From an uncultured Phycisphaera sp. (GTDB lineage Bacteria > Planctomycetota > Phycisphaerae > Phycisphaerales > SM1A02), in assembly GCA_937911845.1 (NCBI GenBank), contig CALDQF010000411.1, positions 1 to 5,376 of the forward strand: a stretch of DNA of 5,376 bases. The letters are read 5' to 3'. The notes beneath the pieces are model-generated. The model made no database searches and had not been told where the DNA came from. It was given only the letters and a program-made list of their open reading frames with translations. The position numbers and the translations under genes were made by a program. Below, piece by piece: positions 1-5,376 of the stretch (positions are counted from its first letter, which is position 1; each line of letters opens with the position of its first letter).

Positions 1-117
1 CAACTGCTCTCGGCTTTTGGCCCGTGCGATGGTTGTGCCGAAGATCTGGACGCCTCGGGCGCCGTGGAGTTTGACGATCTGATTGCTTTGCTGAGCATGT
101 GGGGGCCCTGCCCCTAG
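1..117 (+). CDS. 3' end of a secreted or surface protein with a GC-type dockerin-like C-terminal tail (partial)
   Basis: Only the last 38 codons and the TAG stop (115-117) are inside the window; frame 1 is open from the left edge. The peptide contains DLDASGAVEFDD at residues 15-26. It fits a calcium-binding EF-hand or dockerin loop: D15, D17 and S19 at loop positions 1, 3 and 5, G20 at 6, V22 at 8 and D26 at 12. The helix LIALLSMWGPC and a final P follow. The fragment begins with QLLSAFGPC, which matches LLSMWGPC, so two dockerin-like halves stand in tandem. From memory, such tails ending in W-G-P-C mark extracellular Phycisphaerae proteins and may act in surface sorting or anchoring. The main domain of the protein lies outside the window and its function cannot be stated. 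The gene converges on the minus-strand operon with 2 bases between the two stop codons. Confidence 0.8.
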   Translation, partial: QLLSAFGPCDGCAEDLDASGAVEFDDLIALLSMWGPCP

Positions 118-119
118 CG

Positions 120-2099
120 CTAATTCTGACGCTGAATCGATCCAGACTTGCGGTCCTGTTCACGCTCCGCTTCTCGATCTCGGACTCGCCGTTCATAGGC
201 CACTTGACGGGCTTCGAGATCCACGGGAACCGGGAAGAGTTGTTCCAAAGTGTTGTTCAGCGACAGTTCAGAGCGGGCAAACTGCTGGGCCAAGGCATTT
301 CGGATCGAGGGTCGTTCTGCCGCCGCCCGCAACCAAGGGTTGTAACTGTCCACCCGTTGCCACACTTGGGCTCGGTCCAACAACGGAATCGTGGGGTCAG
401 TGATGAACTGCAAGAACACCACTTCCACCACCTCTTCCAAAGTGGGTGGCATCAGGTCTTTGATTCGGCCCGAACCAAACTTGGTTTCGTAGTCGTAAAA
501 CTCATTGCCGCGGAAAATACGGTGCACTTGGGCGGTGTACGTCAGCGCTTGCTCCCAGACCTCACGACGGTCTGGTGCCACCCCGGCCCGGAAGCCCACG
601 TACAGCGCCCCCCGAGCTTCGGTAGGTGCAAGGTGCGGTTGGGAATCGAGTTCTTGCTTTACTTCATTGCGAACGAAGATTTCAAGGTCAATCGCATACG
701 CGTTGTTGGGGGGAACCGCCCCACGGCCAAATCGTTCGTCCAGACGGTCAAGCAAACGCTGGGCGCGATCCTTCTCCCCGGATCGCCAAGCTTCACGAAT
801 CGATGAACTCATAAAGTTACGCAGGAAGTCGATGAAGGTCTCACCCCCGGCGCCTTTCACGTCGTAGTGCTTGGTGTAGTAGTACTCGAACTCACGATCG
901 ATCACGTCAATAAACCGAGGCTCTTGCGTGCGCACTGGTGGCTCGGTCGAGAAGGGATCAAAGCGAACCCGTCCGTACCGAGCCAAGGCCTGCAGCGCTT
1001 GCAAAACCACCCGGTCGTTGTTCAAACGTTTGTAATCGTCATCGTCCGAAGCAACCCGAGCGGTCGCGCCTTCTTCACCTTTCTTTCCCCAATACAACGC
1101 GTGGGCCTGGCCGTTGCGCCAATCAAGAGGGCCGTACAGCTCGGTGTACCGACGCATCCTCTGAGGATCGAGGTTGTACTCGTCCTCAAGTACCCGGCGA
1201 CGCACGAATGTGACCAGCAGGTCCAGAGATCCCCGGAGGCTCGGGTCCGCCGCAATGTCGTCAAGGGCTTTGGCCATCGGCCGCTCGGCCGCAATCTGAT
1301 CGTCGATGCCAAGGAGGGCCGCCCCGGTGGGGTTTTGACGGATGGCATCCCAGATGCCGTACTCCAACAGAAAATCACTGTCGAGTTCCAGATTGACTCC
1401 AGCTTGCTCAGCCAGTGGAGCCACCGAAGAAAGCAGTCGATCGCGAACTTCAATACAGCGCGGCTCCAACTCGAGAAGCAGGGGCAGGGAACCAGGGGCT
1501 TCTTCAATGGCTCGCAACCAAGCAATGCGATCTTCCAACGTCTCGGGCGGCTCCCCCAGCAGGAAGTGCCACTCCCGGGTGAACTCTCTTTTGTAGAACA
1601 GGTGGGCGTCGTCGGAATTGCCTTCGATCTTGTGGGCATACCAGAAGGCCAGTTCTTTGTGCAGCACCAAGTCATCAGGGTTGTGCCGCAACCCTTCGTT
1701 TTGCACCAAACGAACCCCAGCCCGGACCCAATCCCATCGCTCTTCCAGCGTGTGGGTGGCCACCGAGATGTTGTAAGCCATGTTGTGCCCGTGGTAGGCC
1801 CAGACCGCGGCAAATCTTGGCTGGAGTTTCGTGATGAGATCGGAGAGGGCCATGACTTCGAAGTAATCGCCCTCCTCCTTCATCAAATTGACTTTGATCC
1901 AAAGAACATCCACCACGAGACCGCGCAAGGCGCCAATCGCAGTACCCACCGCAACCCAAGGAGGCGCACCTTCCACCACCGAATCGGTGTAGCGCAGCCC
2001 CGCTTCTTCGGTTCGCTGTTCCAAGTCTGGCAGCAGGGCGTCCGCTCCCACGAATGAGAGCACCGCCAGTACCAATCCAAGTGGTCGAGCCCATCGCAT
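120..2099 (-). CDS. Exported or membrane-anchored protein with TPR-like helices, third gene of an ABC transporter operon
   Basis: This protein has 659 residues and no function I can name. Residues 2-23 look like a signal peptide or anchor: R2 and R5, a hydrophobic core at about 7-17, then A19-D-A21 as a possible cleavage site. The rest is hydrophilic and mostly helical, so it probably acts on the outer face of the cytoplasmic membrane. Residues 57-175 are the most family-like part. They include LWIKVNLMKEEGDYFEVM, LITKLQPRFAAVWAYHGHN, MAYNISVATHTLEERWDWV and DDAHLFYKRE, which resemble degenerate TPR helices. I recall uncharacterised planctomycete proteins with this pattern. Later parts are rich in Tyr, Trp and Arg, and the last 30 residues form a charged helix. 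The ATG lies 1 base after the permease stop and has GGGAG at 2108-2112, 8 bases upstream, which supports this start and translational coupling. A role as transporter partner is inferred from position only. Confidence 0.88.
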   Translation of the reverse strand: MRWARPLGLVLAVLSFVGADALLPDLEQRTEEAGLRYTDSVVEGAPPWVAVGTAIGALRGLVVDVLWIKVNLMKEEGDYFEVMALSDLITKLQPRFAAVWAYHGHNMAYNISVATHTLEERWDWVRAGVRLVQNEGLRHNPDDLVLHKELAFWYAHKIEGNSDDAHLFYKREFTREWHFLLGEPPETLEDRIAWLRAIEEAPGSLPLLLELEPRCIEVRDRLLSSVAPLAEQAGVNLELDSDFLLEYGIWDAIRQNPTGAALLGIDDQIAAERPMAKALDDIAADPSLRGSLDLLVTFVRRRVLEDEYNLDPQRMRRYTELYGPLDWRNGQAHALYWGKKGEEGATARVASDDDDYKRLNNDRVVLQALQALARYGRVRFDPFSTEPPVRTQEPRFIDVIDREFEYYYTKHYDVKGAGGETFIDFLRNFMSSSIREAWRSGEKDRAQRLLDRLDERFGRGAVPPNNAYAIDLEIFVRNEVKQELDSQPHLAPTEARGALYVGFRAGVAPDRREVWEQALTYTAQVHRIFRGNEFYDYETKFGSGRIKDLMPPTLEEVVEVVFLQFITDPTIPLLDRAQVWQRVDSYNPWLRAAAERPSIRNALAQQFARSELSLNNTLEQLFPVPVDLEARQVAYERRVRDREAEREQDRKSGSIQRQN

Positions 2100-2100
2100 C

Positions 2101-4155
2101 TCAGCCGCTCCCGCTGTAAATAGCCAGCTGACGGCGGGTCAAGACGCGCCAGCCAAACAACAATGAACCCCCGGTCCAGAACAACAACATTCTCGCGAAC
2201 GCATTGAACACTTCAGACCAAGGCAGGTGCCGACCGCGGACCAACGCTCCCGTGGGGTCGTAGTCGCCGAACGCGCCAAAAGCCCAAGTCATACCGAGCG
2301 CCAACTGGTGGATGATGACTTCAAACACCCAACTGATTCCCGCCGCAGTATCAGAGAAGTCAATCTCATTCATTGCCGCCGGGGCGTACCAGTACAAGGC
2401 TCGGGCCAAGAATGGCGCGGCCGAGCCGGCAAGGAAGATGGTGATCGAAGCGAGACACGCCACGGGGAACCCGAGGGCGGTCGCACACGCGACCGCCAAC
2501 GCGGCCAAAAAGGCCAACTTGGACCAATGCACCAAAGCCGCCCGAAGGAAATTGCTTTCAAACGACGAGACCCGGTACAAAATCTCAAGGTCATCCGGAT
2601 CGAAGTTGATCGCCGCCGGAGCCAAGTTCTGGATCGCCATGCGCAGCGAGCCTTCGTCATCCACCCACTCGGCGGGCACTTGGAACACATGGCTCATGGT
2701 GGGCACGAAGGTTTGATCTACCGCAATCGGCTGCTGTCCGCCGCCGCGATCAAAGATGAAGCGGCACTGGTACCGCTCGTGTTCATCGTCACGCAAGATG
2801 TGGAAGATCGAACGTATGGTGAGGGTGCCACCAAGGTCTTTGGCGGCAGAAAGACCGTTGAATACAAAGTAGTTGGGTGGCGCACCCGCGACGGCTGGGG
2901 GCACGGTTCGCTGCAGTGAATTGTGCAACTCACGCAGTTCTTGTACCGCCGCCCGACGCTCGTTGATGCCCATACCTCCCCGAGCTCGAATCTCAGGATC
3001 GGTCTCCTCAATCTGCGAGATGCGTTGCCCCAACTGCTCGCTGTCTAGTTCGTCCCACGTCGGGAACGCGCCGGCCCGGGCAGTCAGAACCGTTTCTTGC
3101 AAGAGGAAGGCATCCTCTCGTCCGGCCAGACCCTCGGCAGTCGGTTGCGAGCGGAGGTACTGGATGAAAAAGAAAATCGAAACGCACGAAGTCGCGGTGA
3201 GCACAAAGTTCAAAACGGCCAAGCCAAGCCATTTGCCGACCAACCAACGCAAACGAGAAATTGGCTTCGTGACCACTTGCCAAATTTGCCGGTCACGAAT
3301 TTCGGTAGCGATGGTGGAGCACCCCAAGAGCAACGTCATCAACGCGGCCAGCCAGAAGGCCAAACCCAGTGACCAACTCATAAAAGTTTGCACCCGGTAG
3401 CGCAATGGAGCTTCGGGGTCGAGGGACAGTGGAATCAGGGGCAGCACCACCAACATCACCACAATGAAGACCAGAGGCAATCCGGTTCGTGCCCCTTCCA
3501 TCAACACCAATTGCGCGGTGGCCCGAATCCCACCACGCCCCGAAAGTCCCGTCCTGGCCGCTCGGAGCAGGAGAAGAAAAGACCAACCCAGCCCCCCGAT
3601 CCCAGCCAAAGCCCACCCCAAATCCAAGAGCCCCAGTGATCGGGCGAGGAAAGTAGAACCCGCCGTCAGAAGGCCAGTCAAAAGGAGTTCGTGGAAACCA
3701 CGCAGCAAAACCACCAGCAGGACGAATGCTGAAATACTCAAGGCCCCCAACCGCGCGGTTTGAGGCTGGGTGACCAGCCACGCGGGAGCCCATGAGGGCG
3801 CTTCGTTGCGAAGGCAATATTCAGCGACCTCAAGGGGGATCGCGACCCGTCCATCAGGACCGAAAATCGCGCCCGACGCGTCACGCAGGGAAGCATCGCC
3901 CCACGCACGACCTCCGGCCTCGAAGGTGCCTTTCTCTTTCAAAGAGCGAGCCACATCATCGCCCGCCATCAAACTGGTGGTGGTCAACGCTTCCAGAATG
4001 GCATTGCGGTCGCGGTTGATGCTGCTGGCTCGCAGCGCAATTTGACCCAACGAGCCGCCAATGACCACAAGAGAAAGCACCGCCAACACGACGCGAACGC
4101 CAAAGCGATCTTGCACGCGTTCGGACCAGCGCCAGAAATCACGAAGCTTCGTCAT
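2101..4155 (-). CDS. Large ABC-2 type transporter permease with two soluble insertions
   Basis: This 684-residue membrane protein should form the channel part of an ABC transporter with the ATPase encoded just upstream. I see about 11 likely membrane segments: near residues 21-41, 136-153, 155-176, 178-198, 226-246, 258-280, 305-333, 540-562, 565-586, 605-627 and 650-670. The family mark is TIATEIRDRQIWQVVTKPIS at 281-300, followed by RLRWLVGKWLGL. This is the 'EI..R....V.TKP.SR....GK..G' segment of ABC-2 permeases. Two soluble parts interrupt the membrane segments. Residues 42-135 follow the first segment. Residues 334-539 begin with a helical, charged stretch (366-416) and continue as a strand-rich region (425-535). 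Many ABC-2 permeases have about six segments and 250-400 residues, so this one is large. The start has GGAG at 4166-4169, 10 bases upstream and inside the ATPase gene. The substrate is unknown. Confidence 0.92.
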   Translation of the reverse strand: MTKLRDFWRWSERVQDRFGVRVVLAVLSLVVIGGSLGQIALRASSINRDRNAILEALTTTSLMAGDDVARSLKEKGTFEAGGRAWGDASLRDASGAIFGPDGRVAIPLEVAEYCLRNEAPSWAPAWLVTQPQTARLGALSISAFVLLVVLLRGFHELLLTGLLTAGSTFLARSLGLLDLGWALAGIGGLGWSFLLLLRAARTGLSGRGGIRATAQLVLMEGARTGLPLVFIVVMLVVLPLIPLSLDPEAPLRYRVQTFMSWSLGLAFWLAALMTLLLGCSTIATEIRDRQIWQVVTKPISRLRWLVGKWLGLAVLNFVLTATSCVSIFFFIQYLRSQPTAEGLAGREDAFLLQETVLTARAGAFPTWDELDSEQLGQRISQIEETDPEIRARGGMGINERRAAVQELRELHNSLQRTVPPAVAGAPPNYFVFNGLSAAKDLGGTLTIRSIFHILRDDEHERYQCRFIFDRGGGQQPIAVDQTFVPTMSHVFQVPAEWVDDEGSLRMAIQNLAPAAINFDPDDLEILYRVSSFESNFLRAALVHWSKLAFLAALAVACATALGFPVACLASITIFLAGSAAPFLARALYWYAPAAMNEIDFSDTAAGISWVFEVIIHQLALGMTWAFGAFGDYDPTGALVRGRHLPWSEVFNAFARMLLFWTGGSLLFGWRVLTRRQLAIYSGSG
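2108..2112 (-). promoter_or_regulatory. Ribosome binding site of the TPR-like gene, inside the permease gene
   Basis: The minus strand reads GGGAG, 8 bases before the ATG at 2099. It lies in the codons for the Ser-Gly-Ser-Gly end of the permease. It favours this ATG over the out-of-frame ATG at 2094. Confidence 0.6.
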
Positions 4156-4157
4156 GG

Positions 4158-5321
4158 TCAGCGGTCTCCGCCGTCGAGCAAATTATCGATCACGCCGCGG
4201 TCCGGGCCCGATTCAGAATCGGACGGCGTTGCACCGCGATCGGCCCGATCCGGGGCTGCCTCTTGGTCCACCAGATCCCCAATCACACTGTCCGTGGCCG
4301 CGGCGGTTTCAGCTTCGTTGGTGGACTTGTCCACGACGACTTCGGCCGCTTCTGGAGCTGCGGTGGTTTCCAAGAGCGATTGCACCACATCGTCCCCGGT
4401 GGATTCCTCACGAAGGAAGGCGGCGGTACCAGAACCGGTGCGTGCGCCGTCGGTGGCCGCGGCCTCGGATTGAGCACGGGCAACGATGTCGAGAAAGAAG
4501 TGCTCCAGACTTTGCCGCGGCGCTGCAACGGTGGCATCAGCCATACCACGCTCGGCCAAGACGGACTGCACCGCTGCTGCAGCTTCGGGGTCCAAACGAT
4601 CGGTTTCGATGACCGAACGACCTGAATCTCGAAGCAGTTCTTCTGAGGTGCCTTCAGCTCGAACCTTGCCCCCGTACAGAATCACCATGCGATCACACAC
4701 ATCTTCCACGTCTGCGAGGAGGTGCGAGGACAAGAGAATGGTTTTTCCCCGAGATTTCAAATCGAGCAGCAAGTCTTTCACTTGACGGGTGCCCAGCGGA
4801 TCAAGGCCACTGGTGGGCTCGTCCAAGATCAGGAATTCTGGGTCATTGACCAATGCTTGAGCGATGCCAATGCGACGCATCATGCCTTTGGAGTATTCGC
4901 CGATGGGACGGTGGGCCACCCGTTCCAAACCAACCATATGCAGGAGTTCATCCGTGCGTCGTTTGCGGACGCTGGCCTCCAAGCCGAACAGTTTTCCGTA
5001 GTAATCCAGGGTCTCGCGGGCGTCGAGGAATCGGTAGAGATAACTCTCCTCGGGCAAAAAACCAATGTGCTTTTTCACCGCCACGTCATCGGGCGCGCGA
5101 CCAAAGACCGACAAGCGGCCAGAAGTCTTGTGCAGCAAGCCCAAGATCATCTTGATGGTGGTGCTCTTTCCGGAACCGTTGGGGCCCAACAATCCGAAGA
5201 TCTCCCCGCGGCGGATCTCAAACGCGATGCTGTCGACCGCACGCACCCGAGGACGCCGCCAAAAGTCGCGGAAGACTTTGGTCAATCCTGAGGCTTCAAC
5301 AATGGGTGCAGTGGCGGTCAT
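4158..5321 (-). CDS. ABC transporter ATP-binding protein (ABC-2/NatA-CcmA type) with an acidic C-terminal tail
   Basis: This cytoplasmic ATPase has 387 residues. Residues 6-230 form a complete nucleotide-binding domain: Walker A GPNGSGKST (46-54), the Q-loop region FLPEE (88-92), signature YSKGMMRR (143-150), Walker B FLILDEP (163-169) with catalytic E168, D-loop SGLD (171-174) and H-loop H200. The Q-loop has Glu in place of Gln, and the signature is YSKGM instead of LSGGQ. Both are common in ABC-2 exporter ATPases as I know them. SLEHFFLDIV (271-280) is the usual end of this family, which is normally about 240-320 residues. The remaining 100 or so residues (about 285-387) are an Ala-, Asp-, Glu- and Thr-rich tail, probably disordered, with three similar short motifs. 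A TAG four codons upstream in the same frame (5334-5336) rules out an earlier start. AAAGGG at 5328-5333 is a weak ribosome site, 6 bases from the ATG. The gene ends 2 bases before the permease start, so the two are almost certainly co-translated. Confidence 0.96.
   Translation of the reverse strand: MTATAPIVEASGLTKVFRDFWRRPRVRAVDSIAFEIRRGEIFGLLGPNGSGKSTTIKMILGLLHKTSGRLSVFGRAPDDVAVKKHIGFLPEESYLYRFLDARETLDYYGKLFGLEASVRKRRTDELLHMVGLERVAHRPIGEYSKGMMRRIGIAQALVNDPEFLILDEPTSGLDPLGTRQVKDLLLDLKSRGKTILLSSHLLADVEDVCDRMVILYGGKVRAEGTSEELLRDSGRSVIETDRLDPEAAAAVQSVLAERGMADATVAAPRQSLEHFFLDIVARAQSEAAATDGARTGSGTAAFLREESTGDDVVQSLLETTAAPEAAEVVVDKSTNEAETAAATDSVIGDLVDQEAAPDRADRGATPSDSESGPDRGVIDNLLDGGDR
4166..4169 (-). 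promoter_or_regulatory. Ribosome binding site of the permease gene, inside the ATPase gene
   Basis: The minus strand reads GGAG within GGCGGAGAC, 10 bases before the permease ATG at 4155. It lies in the last codons of the ATPase gene. With the 2-base gap between the genes, this suggests translational coupling. Confidence 0.55.
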
Positions 5322-5374
5322 GGGGTTCCCTTTCTAGGAGCACGCCGGTCAGAGGGTTCAGGTTCAGCCGGGAT
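5318..5374 (-). CDS. Possible 3' end of an upstream operon gene (partial, tentative)
   Basis: Reading from the right edge on the minus strand, one frame is open for 18 codons and ends in a TGA that overlaps the ATPase start as ATGA. The peptide is IPAEPEPSDRRAPRKGTP, which is Pro-, Arg- and Glu-rich and could be a disordered protein tail. ATGA overlaps are a common sign of coupled operon genes and would match the 1-2 base spacing of the genes downstream. Against it, the stretch is short, its third codon positions are not rich in G or C, and a second frame is also open across this region. It may simply be a 5' untranslated region. Confidence 0.3.
   Translation of the reverse strand: MPAEPEPSDRRAPRKGTP
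5328..5333 (-). promoter_or_regulatory. Weak ribosome binding site of the ATPase gene
   Basis: The minus strand reads AAAGGG, 6 bases before the ATG at 5321. It is only a partial match to the Shine-Dalgarno consensus. The 55 bases upstream of the gene show no convincing -10 or -35 promoter elements. Confidence 0.4.
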
Positions 5375-5376
5375 TG

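Noticed and set aside
88..91. Whether the left-edge frame is only a chance open frame.
   Set aside because: It encodes a complete EF-hand-like loop and a duplicated LLSxxGPC motif, which is too specific for chance in 38 codons.
88..93. Whether the Q-loop Glu and the YSKGM signature of the ATPase (residues 91 and 143-147) mean loss of activity.
   Set aside because: Walker A, Walker B with the catalytic Glu, the D-loop and the H-loop are all intact, and these variants are common in active ABC-2 ATPases. The coordinates given here are residue positions in the ATPase, about bases 5043-5060 on the minus strand.
101..115. A hairpin considered as a bidirectional terminator.
   Set aside because: The stem is only 6 pairs including one G-T pair, there is no T-run on either side, and the bases are explained by the codons for the WGPCP end.
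99..806. A 235-codon open frame on the plus strand that overlaps the end of the dockerin-tail gene.
   Set aside because: It lies opposite the 3' part of the TPR-like gene, starts inside another coding frame and shows no domain or credible ribosome site.
1022..1813. A 263-codon minus-strand frame inside the TPR-like gene in another phase.
   Set aside because: Its product is rich in Trp, Cys, Arg and Ser, typical of an out-of-frame reading, and the correct frame covers the same DNA.
867..2057. A 396-codon open frame on the plus strand, opposite the TPR-like gene.
   Set aside because: The minus-strand gene has clear secretion signal and domain features, a good ribosome site and operon context. 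The opposite frame gives a protein with no recognisable domain and is a usual by-product of codon bias in GC-rich DNA.

Overview
The window looks like part of a Planctomycetota chromosome, most likely from the Phycisphaerae or a relative. The best clue is the 38-residue protein end at the left edge. It carries an EF-hand-like loop followed by LIALLSMWGPCP, the form of the 'GC-type' dockerin-like tails that I recall from Phycisphaerae surface and secreted proteins. The moderately high GC, the tightly packed genes and the family of the large protein at 120-2099 fit the same assignment. This rests on recollection and reading, not on a search.

Layout. Positions 1-117 (+) are the 3' end of a gene that begins outside the window. 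The rest is a compact minus-strand operon, read from right to left: an ABC transporter ATPase (5321-4158), a large ABC-2 type permease (4155-2101) and a protein with a secretion or anchor signal and TPR-like helices (2099-120). The gaps between these genes are 2 and 1 bases, and the second and third genes have Shine-Dalgarno-like sequences inside the end of the gene before. An 18-codon open frame at 5374-5318 ends in a TGA that overlaps the ATPase start as ATGA, so a fourth, upstream gene may exist. The promoter is not visible and probably lies beyond the right edge.

How the genes may work together. The ATPase should power the permease. The permease has the ABC-2 core motif, but also about 11 predicted membrane segments and two large soluble insertions, one of them probably a beta-sandwich. 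The third protein probably sits on the outer face of the cytoplasmic membrane and could be the transporter's partner. The substrate cannot be read from the sequence. The most interesting details are a roughly 100-residue acidic tail on the ATPase with three spaced copies of a short hydrophobic motif, the elaborated permease, and the coupled TPR-like protein. There is no RNA gene, mobile element, CRISPR array or gene-free stretch over 300 bases. The convergent genes at the left edge are separated by only 2 bases.
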